Source: Streptomyces cellostaticus (lineage in GTDB: Bacteria > Actinomycetota > Actinomycetes > Streptomycetales > Streptomycetaceae). Taken from it: a stretch of DNA of 64,000 bases. Location of the stretch: positions 186,001-250,000 of the forward strand of contig NZ_KQ948023.1 of the NCBI RefSeq assembly GCF_001513965.1. The letters are read 5' to 3'. Shown piece by piece: positions 8,576-17,088 of the stretch. Position numbers and translations under genes: made by a program. How positions within the stretch are numbered: the stretch's first letter is position 1; every line of letters begins with the position of its first letter. The notes under the pieces were generated by a model. That model did no database searches and was not told where the DNA came from. It saw only the letters and a program-made list of their open reading frames with translations.

Positions 8576-9508
8576 CTAGAAGCGGCCGTCCTGGCAGCGC
8601 GCCACCCAGTCGGCCGCCGCCACGAACTCCTCGTCCGAGGTCCCCGGCAGGGTGGGCCGGGCCTCGCCCGGCTTGATGTCGGCGCGCGGATAGGAGCCGA
8701 GGAAACGCACCTGGAGACAGATCCGCTTCAGCCCCATCAGGGCCTCGGCCACCCGGCGGTCGGAGATATGGCCCTCGGCGTCGATGCAGAAGCAGTAGTT
8801 GCCGATGCCCGCGCCGGTCGGCCGGGACTGCAGCAGCATGAGGTTGATGCCGCGGGTGGCGAACTCGCCGAGCAGGTCGCGCAGGGCGCCGGGATGGTCG
8901 TCCCGCTGCCACAGCACCACCGAGGTCTTGTCGGCACCGGTCGGCGCCGCGGGCCGGGCCGGGCGGCCGACCAGGACGAACCGGGTCTGCGCGTTCTCCG
9001 CGTCGTGGATACCGGTCTCCAGGGCCGTGAGGCCGTACCGGGCGGCGGCGAACTCGCCCGCGAAGGCGGCGTCGTACTGGCCCTCCTGGACCAGGCGCGC
9101 GGCGTCCGCGTTCGAGGCGGCCGACTCCCAGTGGACATCCGGGAGGTTCTTCTTGAGCCAGTTGCGGACCTGAGGCTGGGCGGCCGGATGCGCGGAGACC
9201 GTCTTGATGTCGGACAGCTTCGTGCCCGGCCGGACCAGCAGCGCGAAGGTGATCGACAGCAGCACCTCGCGGTAGATCATCAGCGGCTCGCCCGCGACCA
9301 GCTCGTCCAGGGTGGTGGTGATCCCGCCCTCGACGGAGTTCTCGATCGGCACGAACGCGGCCTCGGCGTCGCCGGTCCGCACTGCGTCCAGCGCGGACTG
9401 CACCGACACGTACGGGATCAGCTCCCGGGTGGCCGCCTCCGGAAGCGTGCGCAGGGCGACTTCGGTGAAGGTGCCTTCGGGACCGAGATACGCATAGCTC
9501 GCTGGCAT
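8576..9508 (-). CDS. pheA: Prephenate dehydratase
   Basis: A 310-residue monofunctional prephenate dehydratase, converting prephenate to phenylpyruvate for phenylalanine synthesis. The catalytic domain spans about residues 4-182 and includes the diagnostic TRF motif (T175-R176-F177). A C-terminal ACT domain (about 193-280) with GINLMLLQSRP (the family's ESRP appears as QSRP) is the phenylalanine-sensing site for feedback inhibition. There is no fused chorismate mutase, as usual in actinobacteria. The ATG at 9508 (MPASYAYLGPEGTF) is the natural start. It is read in the same direction as serS but separated by the DnaA-box region. Confidence 0.96.
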   Translation of the reverse strand: MPASYAYLGPEGTFTEVALRTLPEAATRELIPYVSVQSALDAVRTGDAEAAFVPIENSVEGGITTTLDELVAGEPLMIYREVLLSITFALLVRPGTKLSDIKTVSAHPAAQPQVRNWLKKNLPDVHWESAASNADAARLVQEGQYDAAFAGEFAAARYGLTALETGIHDAENAQTRFVLVGRPARPAAPTGADKTSVVLWQRDDHPGALRDLLGEFATRGINLMLLQSRPTGAGIGNYCFCIDAEGHISDRRVAEALMGLKRICLQVRFLGSYPRADIKPGEARPTLPGTSDEEFVAAADWVARCQDGRF

Positions 9509-9612
9509 GTCCTCACCCTAATGGCCGCCGTGAAACGCGTCTCCCGTGTCTCACGGACGCCACTCGACCGGGTGGTTTCAAACCCGAAAACCCAGAAAGG
9601 CGAAACCTCGCC

Positions 9613-10896
9613 TCACCCTTCCAGCAGCCGCTGCCCCACGTACTCTCCCCCGGCCGCACCGCCGGGTACCGCGAACAGACCGCTCGACTCGTGCCGGATG
9701 AACTTCGACAGCGCGTCCCCGCGGTCGAGTTTGCGCTGCACCGGTACGAAGCCGCGCAGCGGGTCCGCCTGCCAGCAGACGAACAGCAGCCCGGCGTCCG
9801 GCGTCCCGGCCGCGTCGATGCCGTCGTGGTAGGAGAACGGGCGCCGCAGCATGGCCGCGCCGCCGTTCCGGTCGGGCCGGGTGATCCGGGCGTGCGCGTT
9901 GATCGGGACGACGTACTCGCCCTTGGCGTCGGCCTTCTCCAGGTCCATCGGGGTCGTTTCGCCGCCTCCGGACAACGGCGCCCCGTCGGCCTTGCGGCGC
10001 CCGATGACCGCCTCCTGGGCCGTGAGCGACAGCTTCTCCCAGTCGTCCAGGAGCATGCGGATGCGGCGTACGACGGCGTAGGAGCCGTTCGCCATCCACG
10101 CGGGCTCCCCCGAGGCGGGCACGAAGATCCGCTTGTCGAAGTCGGCGTCGGCCGGCTTCGGATTGCGGGTGCCGTCGAGCTGGCCCATGAGGTTGCGGGC
10201 CGTCATCGGGTGGGCGGTGGCGCCGGGGGTGCGGTTGAAGCCGTTCATCTGCCAGCGGACGCGGGCCGCGCTGCCGGCGTCCTTCTGGATCGCGCGCAGC
10301 GCGTGGAAGGCGACCAGGGCGTCGTCGGCGCCGATCTGCACCCACAGGTCGCCGTCGCTGCGCGCCTTGTCGAGCTGGTCGGAGGAGAAGTCGGGCAGGG
10401 GGTCGAGGGCGCCCGGCCGCTGCTTCTCCAGACCGGTCCGGCCGAAGAAGCTGTGGCCGAAGCCGAAGGTGACCGTCAGCGAGGACGGGCCCGCGTCCCG
10501 GGCCACGTCGGTGTCGTCGTGCGGGGCGGCCTCGCCCGCCATCAGCCGGTCGGCCGTCGCCGACCAGCGGCGCAGCAGTGCTGCCGCCTCCTTGCGGCCC
10601 GCGCCCGCCGCCAGGTCGAAGGCAACGAGGTGGCCGCGGGCCTGGAGTCCCTCGGTGATGCCGGGCTGATGTTTCCCGTGAAACATCGCCCGGCCGGAGC
10701 CCACCGAGGTCAGTGGAGTGGCCCGGGCGGGCGCGGATGCGTAGCCCACGGCCCCGCCGGCCGCGCCGAGCACGAGCCCGGTGGCGCCGGCGGTGCCGAG
10801 CAGCGCGCGCCGGGAGATGCCCTGGCCGCCGTCGGAAACGGGCTCCCGCACCGCGGAGTCGGACGTACGGGCCTGAGGGATGGACTGGTCGGGCAT
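9613..10896 (-). CDS. dtpA: Tat-exported DyP-type heme peroxidase (DtpA/EfeB family)
   Basis: A 427-residue secreted dye-decolourising peroxidase. A Tat signal (SRRALLGTAGATG, about residues 28-40) precedes a hydrophobic segment ending near residue 60. The GXXDG motif GQLDGTRNP supplies the distal Asp (D241), and H335 in NAHARI is the likely proximal heme ligand. In Streptomyces lividans, DtpA of this locus is required for maturation of the copper oxidase GlxA and for morphogenesis (established knowledge). EfeB homologues elsewhere act in iron uptake, but no efeU/efeO is present here. It lies 8 nt behind copCD in the copper operon. The ATG at 10896 gives a complete signal peptide. Confidence 0.93.
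   Translation of the reverse strand: MPDQSIPQARTSDSAVREPVSDGGQGISRRALLGTAGATGLVLGAAGGAVGYASAPARATPLTSVGSGRAMFHGKHQPGITEGLQARGHLVAFDLAAGAGRKEAAALLRRWSATADRLMAGEAAPHDDTDVARDAGPSSLTVTFGFGHSFFGRTGLEKQRPGALDPLPDFSSDQLDKARSDGDLWVQIGADDALVAFHALRAIQKDAGSAARVRWQMNGFNRTPGATAHPMTARNLMGQLDGTRNPKPADADFDKRIFVPASGEPAWMANGSYAVVRRIRMLLDDWEKLSLTAQEAVIGRRKADGAPLSGGGETTPMDLEKADAKGEYVVPINAHARITRPDRNGGAAMLRRPFSYHDGIDAAGTPDAGLLFVCWQADPLRGFVPVQRKLDRGDALSKFIRHESSGLFAVPGGAAGGEYVGQRLLEG
10671..10684. other. parS-like palindrome inside dtpA
   Basis: GTTTCCCGTGAAAC differs at one position from the ParB-binding consensus GTTTCACGTGAAAC, and the flanks (AT...AT) extend the dyad. It encodes the conserved residues MFHGKH of the peroxidase, so its presence may be explained by protein conservation alone. 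Confidence 0.3.
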
Positions 10897-10904
10897 GGTG
10901 GGGT

Positions 10905-12827
10905 TCAGCCGATCTGCGCGTTCTTGGAGACGGTCACCTGGTCGATGTCGGAGGTCCGCACGGTTACGGCGATCTTCCAGTCGCCCGCCATGGGGATCTG
11001 CACCCCGCTCGCCGACCAGTGGCCGGTGGCGATGTGGTCGGGGGTCACGGGAAGCGGCCCGATCTTCTTCGCCGTGAGGGTGAAGGCGATCTTCACCTCG
11101 GGGATGTCGAAGGCGCGTCCATTGGGCCGCTGCACGTAGACGTGCATCTCGTTGCCGCCCACGCGCGCGGGGTCGAGGTCGATCCGGACGAGGCCCTTGC
11201 CGTCGGTGCCGCCGGTGTCGAAGGGCATGTCCAGGGTCAGTGCGCCGGACGAGGACGAGGACGACGATGAGGAGGAGCTGGAGGACGACGAGGTGGCGGC
11301 TTTGGCGTCCTGCTCGGTGCGGCCCGGCTCGGTCTGGGTCAGCCAGGTGGTGACGGCGAGCAGCACGAGGGCGACGCCCGCCTCGGCGAACACCGAACGG
11401 CGCAGACCGAAGCGGTTCGGGTCGGCGTCCCGCAGCTGCCGTTGCCGGGCGGCGTCCACCGCGGCCCGCTGCCGGGCGAGCTGGGCGGCCCGCTTGCCGT
11501 CTCCGGAAGCGGCACCCTTGGCGGCGGCCTTCGATGCGGAGACGTGCTCCTTCTCGCGCTGCTTCGCCTTCTTGGTGACGGCGACCGTGTTCGTGACGTC
11601 CGCGAGCCGTCCCGTCCACCGCCGCGAGATCCACGCGATGCCCACCAGCAGCGCCACCAGCGCGATCTTGACCAGCAGCAGCTGCCCGTACCGGGTCTCG
11701 GTGAACGCCGACCAGGAGCCGAGCTGGCGCCAGGCCTGGTAGGTGCCGGTGGCGACCAGGGTGAGGACGGAGCCGAACGCGACCCGGGAGAACCGGTGGA
11801 CGGCGGCGGCCTCGATCGGAGTGTCCGCGGGTGCCCGGTACAGGGCGACGAGCAGGGCGGTGAGGCCGCCCAGCCAGGTGGCGACGGCCAGCAGGTGCAG
11901 GACGTCGACGGGCATGGCGATGCCCGGCTGGAGCCCGGTGGAGGCGTGCTCGGCCATGGCCCAGCTCGCCGCGAGCCCGGCGGCCACGACCACCCCGCCG
12001 ACCGCGAGCCCGAAGGTCAGGTCGCGCTTCTCCTCGCCCTCCTCCCGGCGGTTGTAGGCGCCGAAGAGGACGGCGATGAACAGCGCGGCGGCGGCGAGCA
12101 GCAGCAGCCGGGAGACCAGCGCGGCGCCGGTCTTGGTCTGCAGCACCTGGCCGAGCAGGTCCAGATCGAAGACGTCGCCGAACTTCCCGGAGGAGGTGTA
12201 GGAGCCGCGCAGGAGCAGCAGCCACAGGGTGGCCGCGGTGAGCGCGAGCCAGCCGCCGACCACGAGCCGCTGCATGGCCCGTACGCCCGAGCCGCTCCGC
12301 CAGCAGGCCAGCACGAAGGCGGCGCCGCCCGCCAGCACGATGAACCCGGCGTAGGAGACGTACCGTCCGAACGCGTAGAGCCAGCCGACGACTCCGCCGC
12401 CCGCCGCGGTCCCGACACCGGAGACGACGGTCTGGGAGGGCGCCCCGATGGAGAAGGTGTAGGCGCCGGAGACGGGATGGCTGTCCGCCGAGACGACCTG
12501 GTAGGCGACCGTGTAGGTGCCCTTGGCGAGGCCGCTCTTGAGCTGCACGGCGTACGTTGTCCCGCTCACGTTGGCCGGCGAGCCCACCTCGACCTTCTTG
12601 CCCTTGGGGTCGAGGACCTGGAGCGAGTCGTCGTTCATCGCCACCTTCTCGGAGAAGGTGAGCGACACCTGGGTGGGTGCCTTGTCGACCACCACCCCCT
12701 GCGCGGGGTCGCTGCCGGTGAGCGCGGCGTGTGCGGAGGCCGGTCCGGCGCCCGCGAGCAACGCGCCGGTGACAGCGAGGAGCAGCAGCACCAGGGTCCG
12801 CAGGCGGGGGGTGATGGTCCGGGTCAA
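10905..12827 (-). CDS. CopC-CopD fusion copper protein with a C-terminal YtkA-like domain
   Basis: A 640-residue membrane protein. After a Sec signal (cleavage after GPASA), mature His1 starts a CopC domain (about residues 33-127), and a second likely copper ligand is in SADSHPVSGAY. A CopD domain of about eight helices spans roughly 145-400. A Lys/Ala/Arg-rich cytoplasmic stretch, one more helix, and a run of about 15 serines lead to a C-terminal extracellular beta domain (about 540-640, YtkA-like). CopCD imports copper or passes it to periplasmic chaperones. It sits between ecuC (13 nt upstream) and dtpA. Confidence 0.9.
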   Translation of the reverse strand: MTRTITPRLRTLVLLLLAVTGALLAGAGPASAHAALTGSDPAQGVVVDKAPTQVSLTFSEKVAMNDDSLQVLDPKGKKVEVGSPANVSGTTYAVQLKSGLAKGTYTVAYQVVSADSHPVSGAYTFSIGAPSQTVVSGVGTAAGGGVVGWLYAFGRYVSYAGFIVLAGGAAFVLACWRSGSGVRAMQRLVVGGWLALTAATLWLLLLRGSYTSSGKFGDVFDLDLLGQVLQTKTGAALVSRLLLLAAAALFIAVLFGAYNRREEGEEKRDLTFGLAVGGVVVAAGLAASWAMAEHASTGLQPGIAMPVDVLHLLAVATWLGGLTALLVALYRAPADTPIEAAAVHRFSRVAFGSVLTLVATGTYQAWRQLGSWSAFTETRYGQLLLVKIALVALLVGIAWISRRWTGRLADVTNTVAVTKKAKQREKEHVSASKAAAKGAASGDGKRAAQLARQRAAVDAARQRQLRDADPNRFGLRRSVFAEAGVALVLLAVTTWLTQTEPGRTEQDAKAATSSSSSSSSSSSSSSSGALTLDMPFDTGGTDGKGLVRIDLDPARVGGNEMHVYVQRPNGRAFDIPEVKIAFTLTAKKIGPLPVTPDHIATGHWSASGVQIPMAGDWKIAVTVRTSDIDQVTVSKNAQIG

Positions 12828-12840
12828 GGTGGTCCCTCCC

Positions 12841-13308
12841 TCAGTGGCCGGTCGACGGGTTGTACGTGGCGGACTTCACCGGCATCTCGACGGTGAGGGG
12901 CCCGGATTTCGCGAAGGTGAGCTTCAGGGTGACCTTCTGGCCCTGCTCCGGCTTGCGCTTCAGCTTCTCGAACATCAGATGGTTGCCACCGCTTTTGAAC
13001 ACGAGTTGACCATGGGCCGGTATGGCGAAGGAGGTTTTCTCCTGCATGGCCCCGCCGACGGTGCTGTGCATGGTGACCTGGCCGGCGATGTCGCTGGTGA
13101 CCGAGGTCAGCTCGTCCTTCGTGCCGCCCTTGTTGGCGATCGTCAGGAACCCGGCGGCCATGTCGGCGGAGACGGGCTGGGGCATGTAGGACGCGCTCAC
13201 GGACAGTCCGGCTTTGGAGGAGCCGGAGTCCGAGCCGGATCCGGAGCCGCAGCCCGCGAGGGCCAGGGCGCCGGCGAGCGCGGCCACGGGCAGGACGGCA
13301 CGCCTCAC
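12841..13308 (-). CDS. ecuC: Extracytoplasmic copper chaperone, PCu(A)C family lipoprotein
   Basis: A 155-residue lipoprotein with lipobox LALAGC (lipid-attached C20). The PCu(A)C copper site is intact: H81, M88, then exactly 21 residues to H110 and M112. It carries Cu(I) on the outer face of the membrane. In S. lividans the equivalent protein ECuC passes copper to Sco (established knowledge, from memory). The GTG start overlaps the stop of sco by 4 nt. The protein belongs to the operon supplying copper to cytochrome c oxidase and GlxA. Confidence 0.9.
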   Translation of the reverse strand: MRRAVLPVAALAGALALAGCGSGSGSDSGSSKAGLSVSASYMPQPVSADMAAGFLTIANKGGTKDELTSVTSDIAGQVTMHSTVGGAMQEKTSFAIPAHGQLVFKSGGNHLMFEKLKRKPEQGQKVTLKLTFAKSGPLTVEMPVKSATYNPSTGH

Positions 13309-13958
13309 GGCTTGGCTCCCTTGACGAGCTTCGGCAGGTCCTTCGTGTAGTCGTCGACCGTGGCGTCCTCGCCGTAGAAGACGTAACCCGCATCGGTCTT
13401 CGGCGAGAAGGCGATGACCTGGGTGCCGTGCACCGAGACGACCTTGCCGTTCTTGTCCTTCTTCGTCGGCTCGATGGAGATGCCGACCGAGCGGGCACCG
13501 GCCTGGATGGTGGCGAAGTCGCCGGTCAGACCGATGAACTGGGGGTCGATGCCCTTGAGCCACTTGCCCAGTTCGGCAGGGGTGTCGCGGGCGGGGTCGG
13601 TGGTGACGAACACGACCCTGAGGTTGTTCTGCTCGGCCTTGGGCAGCGCCTTCTTGGCGACGGCGATGTTGCTCATCGTCGTCGGGCAGATGTCGGGGCA
13701 GTGCGTGTAGCCGAAGTAGACCAGGGTCGGGTGACCCTTGGTCTCGGCGCGCAGGTCGTACTTCTTGCCGTGCGTGTCGGTGAGGACCAGGTCCGGCTTC
13801 TCGAACGGCTGGTCGAGGATGGTCGCAGCCTTGCCCGAGTCGGTCTCCTCGGAGACCACGGCGACGGGCGACTTGCCATCGCCACCGCTGCCGCAGGCGG
13901 AGAGGGTCAGGGTGGCGGCGGCGAGCAGCGCGGCCGCGGCGAACGTCTTCTTGCGCAT
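13305..13958 (-). CDS. sco: SCO1/SenC family copper chaperone lipoprotein
   Basis: A 217-residue thioredoxin-fold lipoprotein, lipobox LSAC with C22. The copper ligands are C87 and C91 in CPDICP, plus H177 in VVSVHGTQ. Sco delivers copper to the CuA site of cytochrome c oxidase; in S. lividans it is also needed for morphological development. I chose the ATG at 13958 because it gives a compact signal peptide (MRKKTF...) preceded by GGGAC; an upstream alternative would add 20 non-signal residues. It is coupled to ecuC by overlap and separated from ycnI by 89 bp. Confidence 0.93.
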   Translation of the reverse strand: MRKKTFAAAALLAAATLTLSACGSGGDGKSPVAVVSEETDSGKAATILDQPFEKPDLVLTDTHGKKYDLRAETKGHPTLVYFGYTHCPDICPTTMSNIAVAKKALPKAEQNNLRVVFVTTDPARDTPAELGKWLKGIDPQFIGLTGDFATIQAGARSVGISIEPTKKDKNGKVVSVHGTQVIAFSPKTDAGYVFYGEDATVDDYTKDLPKLVKGAKP

Positions 13959-14047
13959 AGAAAAATGTCCCAGATGTGAGAACTCCGGCGCGCACCGGGT
14001 CGTACGACAGAGTCGCACGACCCCTGGTGCGCGGGCGGAACGGTGGG

Positions 14048-14779
14048 TCAGGCGGTCCGGCGGCGGCCGGCGAGGACGCCGTAGGCCACGCCCGCGACGC
14101 CGATGACGATGCCGACCACGCCGAGCACGCGCGCGGTGGTGTCGCTGTCGCTCTGCGAGCCCTCGGCGGCGGCCGTCTTCTCGGTCTTGCCGTCGGTCTT
14201 CTCGGAGGCGTCCTCGGCCGTGGAGCCTCCGTGGTGGTCGCCGGTGGCGGCCGACAGCTCCAGCACCGGGGCCGGGTTCTCGGGCTCGGCCTTACCGTCC
14301 TGCGCCACCTCGATCCAGCGCACGACCTCCTTGTTCGAGTACGTCTGGACCGCCTTGAACACGAGCTGGTCGGTGTCCTCGGGCAGGGCGCCGACGGAGA
14401 GCGGGAACTTCTCGAAGTAGCCGGGCTCGATGCCCTTGCCGTCGGCGGTCCAGGTGACCTTGGTGACGGCTTCGTCGATCTTCTCGCCGTGCATCGTCAG
14501 CGGCTTGTCCAGCTTGGACTTGGTGACCTTCACGCTCCAGCCGGCGAGGGGCTCGGGCATGACGGAGGCCAGCGGGTGGTCGGCCGGGAAGTTCACCTCG
14601 AGCTTGGTGGTCGAGGCGTCGTCGCGCTCGTTGGGGACCTTGAAGTCGACGACCGCGTAGCCGCCCTTGGCCGCAGTTCCCTCGGGCTGCACGCTGATGT
14701 GCGCGAAGGCGGGGGCGGACAGGGCGAGGACGGCGGTACCCGCGGCAGCAGCGGCGGCGGCGATACGAGAAGCCTTCAT
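14048..14779 (-). CDS. YcnI/DUF1775 copper-binding membrane protein
   Basis: A 243-residue exported protein. The signal peptide ends AFA, leaving His27 as mature residue 1, which in this family is the first copper ligand of a histidine brace. A DUF1775 domain (about 27-150) is followed by a low-complexity Ser/Lys/Thr linker and a C-terminal transmembrane helix (about 215-235) ending GRRRTA. It is the first gene of the sco-ecuC-copCD-dtpA series by transcription order. An alternative start four codons upstream (14791) is possible; ATG at 14779 gives the normal signal peptide. Confidence 0.88.
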   Translation of the reverse strand: MKASRIAAAAAAAGTAVLALSAPAFAHISVQPEGTAAKGGYAVVDFKVPNERDDASTTKLEVNFPADHPLASVMPEPLAGWSVKVTKSKLDKPLTMHGEKIDEAVTKVTWTADGKGIEPGYFEKFPLSVGALPEDTDQLVFKAVQTYSNKEVVRWIEVAQDGKAEPENPAPVLELSAATGDHHGGSTAEDASEKTDGKTEKTAAAEGSQSDSDTTARVLGVVGIVIGVAGVAYGVLAGRRRTA

Positions 14780-14954
14780 GGCAGGGAGCACTCCACTCCG
14801 AGTGAGTTGCGGTGGTGATCGGGAGTACGCGTGCGCGTGGCGGTGCCGTTCGTGGTGCCACGTGTGGATGGGCGCACGCGCGCGTGCCGCGCGACGGCGG
14901 CCTCTCCCGTCCGGCTCTCCGTTTCCGGCTCCGGTGGAGTGTGGTCGCCTCGCG

Positions 14955-15782
14955 TCAGGCGGCGAGGAGGAACGCGGCGGCGGGCGGGCCGCGCCGGATC
15001 ACCGTGTGCTGGAGTGCGGTGGTGTGCGGGGCGGGCACCTCGTCCCGGGCGGTACGACGGCCACGCGGGCCGGGCTCGGCCGCGGGCAGCAGCCCGGCGC
15101 ACAGGGCGTGCGCCAGCGCGAGCGCCGCGCGCAGGGATCGTACGAGCGCCCCCTCGGTGACCCCGTGCGCCGACAGCTCGATCAGCCGCAGCACGGCCAG
15201 GTCGCCGCGGCGCAGCAGCCAGCCGGCGGCGACGGCCGCGAGGACGTGCCCGAGCAGCATCGGCAGGGAGGGCAGCAGCGACGCCGAGGAGCCGGTGGTG
15301 TCGCCCATGTGCTGCATGGCCGGCATGGCGCCCACGGCCCGGCCCGAGGGATCGATGAGATGCGCGTCGACCAGGAGCCGGTAGGCGTGCCCGGGGGTGA
15401 GTGCCGACGGGCTGGACCCGCACAAGAGCCGGGCGGCCCGCTCGACGAGCGCGCCGTTGCTCAGTGACGTGTCCGCCGAGCCGGTCGGCATCGCGCCCGC
15501 GACCCCGTGCTGGCCCAGCCCGAACAGCGTGTGCAGCACGGTCTGGCCGAGTGCGAGGAGGGCGGCGATGCCCGGCAGCGAGCGTGCCCGCCCGGCGAGC
15601 GGTGCCACGAGCAGCAGAGAGCCCAGGAAGCCCGCGCCGAGCGTCCACAGGGGCACGCGCGCGCAGGAGGCCAGTGTGTGCCCGGCCGCGGCCAGCACGA
15701 CACAGACCGCGGCGAACACCGCGGCCCGCAGGATCCGGAGCCCGGCTCCGGGGCGCGCCGTGCGCGGGTGGGGGGCAGTCAT
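14955..15782 (-). CDS. Multi-pass membrane protein linked to the copper locus
   Basis: A 275-residue hydrophobic protein with about five to six helices (roughly 18-36, 45-62, 70-88, 165-190, 205-235). A central loop (about 95-165) contains PAMQHMGDT with Met and His residues that could bind copper. It is read in the same direction as ycnI, 175 bp upstream of it. I do not recognise a named family; the position suggests a role in copper handling or cuproenzyme assembly, an inference only. The C-terminal 40 residues are basic and probably cytoplasmic. Confidence 0.8.
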   Translation of the reverse strand: MTAPHPRTARPGAGLRILRAAVFAAVCVVLAAAGHTLASCARVPLWTLGAGFLGSLLLVAPLAGRARSLPGIAALLALGQTVLHTLFGLGQHGVAGAMPTGSADTSLSNGALVERAARLLCGSSPSALTPGHAYRLLVDAHLIDPSGRAVGAMPAMQHMGDTTGSSASLLPSLPMLLGHVLAAVAAGWLLRRGDLAVLRLIELSAHGVTEGALVRSLRAALALAHALCAGLLPAAEPGPRGRRTARDEVPAPHTTALQHTVIRRGPPAAAFLLAA

Positions 15783-16024
15783 GGCGGGCTCATCATCGCA
15801 CTGGCCTTACCCGAGCCCTACGGCAGGTCACGGGATTTCGTCACGGCCGGTGATCGCCATTACGGACTGGAAGATCATCTTCCGCCGGATTTCATGCCCT
15901 CATACACCGATTCCTCCCGGGGCGCATCGCCTGAATGGGCGGAGTCACGTCAATGATGTGCTTACGGCCGCGTGCGGACGGCAATACGTAACGGTATGTC
16001 GAGCCGCAGCCAGGAGGCTGGAGC

Positions 16025-16471
16025 ATGAGCATCTGGTGGTCACTCCATCTGCGGCGCGAGGCCGCGAGCGTCCCGCTCGCCCGCCGGCTGCTGATCGGCA
16101 CGATGGAGACGGCGGGCGTCGACCCGGACGTCTCCTACGACCTGTCCGTCGCGCTCAGCGAGGCCTGCGCGAACGCCGTCGAGCACGGCGGGGGCGCCGC
16201 GCTCGGAGGCCGGTCGGAGGCCTATCGGGTGACCGCGTATCTCGACGGCGAGAAGTGCCGGATCGAAGTGGCCGACGCGGGGCCCGGATTCACCCGCCCC
16301 CAGGACATCCGGCCCGCCCGCGCGGACGCGGAGCACGGCCGCGGGCTCTGTCTGATCAGGGAACTCGCCGATCACGTCCACATCGGCGCAAAACCGGGCC
16401 GGGGCGGGACGGTGGTGAGCTTCGACAAGATTCTCAAGTGGAAGAAAGATCCTTCCCTGCTTACGGCATGA
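16025..16471 (+). CDS. RsbW-like ATP-binding regulatory protein
   Basis: A 148-residue GHKL-fold ATPase of the anti-sigma-factor kinase type. The N box is NAVEHGG, G1 is DAGPGF and G2 is GRGLCLI. The ATG follows GGAGG at 16013-16017. Streptomyces encodes dozens of these proteins; they usually phosphorylate STAS anti-sigma antagonists or bind sigma factors, and few have known partners. No STAS or sigma gene is adjacent. The divergent membrane protein and the downstream GNAT gene give no partner clue. Confidence 0.88.
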   Translation: MSIWWSLHLRREAASVPLARRLLIGTMETAGVDPDVSYDLSVALSEACANAVEHGGGAALGGRSEAYRVTAYLDGEKCRIEVADAGPGFTRPQDIRPARADAEHGRGLCLIRELADHVHIGAKPGRGGTVVSFDKILKWKKDPSLLTA

Positions 16472-16509
16472 CGGCCCTTTTGATGAGCCCGCGCCGTTAG
16501 GGTGCGCGC

Positions 16510-17088
16510 ATGCATACCGACCGCATGGAAATGGAAGCCGAGAAAATAGCGGGCGGCGTGATCCTGCGCCCTCTCGCACCGGACGACGCTTTCACGCTCG
16601 CCTCCGCCTATAGGCGGAACCGGAAACATCTGGAACCGTGGGAGCCGGTCAGACCGGATTCCTTCTTCACCGCCGAGGGCCAGGCGGAGCGCATCGACGG
16701 GCTGCTGCGGCAGGCCGCCGAGGGTGCCGTGATGCCGTGGGTGTTCGAGGCTCCGGACGGGCGGATCGTGGGGGCGATCACCTTGTCCGGGATTTCCCGC
16801 GGGCCTTTCTGCAGCTCGTATCTCGGGTACTGGGTCGCCGCCGACCAACAGAACAGGGGGCTGGCCAGCGCCGCCGTGGAGCAGGTCTGCCGTACCGCCC
16901 GGGACGGGATGGGACTGCACCGGATCGAGGCGTCCACGCTGACCGAGAACACCGGTTCGCAGCGGGTGCTTCAGAAATGCGGTTTCGAACCGATCGGGCT
17001 CGCCCCGAATTACCTGCACATCAACGGGAAATGGCGGGACTGCCGACTCTTCCAGCGGGTGCTGCACGACCACGCCCCGATGCCGTGA
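16510..17088 (+). CDS. GNAT N-acetyltransferase (RimJ/RimL-like)
   Basis: A 192-residue acetyltransferase spanning the full GNAT fold. The acetyl-CoA loop is around QNRGLASAAVEQV (about residues 116-128), and the C-terminal ENTGSQRVLQKCGFEPIG is the classic RimJ/RimL signature. Family members acetylate N-termini of ribosomal proteins or small molecules; the substrate is unknown. The gene begins 38 nt after the ATPase stop. A TAGGGT at 16496-16501, nine nt before the ATG, could be the -10 of a near-leaderless promoter. Confidence 0.9.
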   Translation: MHTDRMEMEAEKIAGGVILRPLAPDDAFTLASAYRRNRKHLEPWEPVRPDSFFTAEGQAERIDGLLRQAAEGAVMPWVFEAPDGRIVGAITLSGISRGPFCSSYLGYWVAADQQNRGLASAAVEQVCRTARDGMGLHRIEASTLTENTGSQRVLQKCGFEPIGLAPNYLHINGKWRDCRLFQRVLHDHAPMP

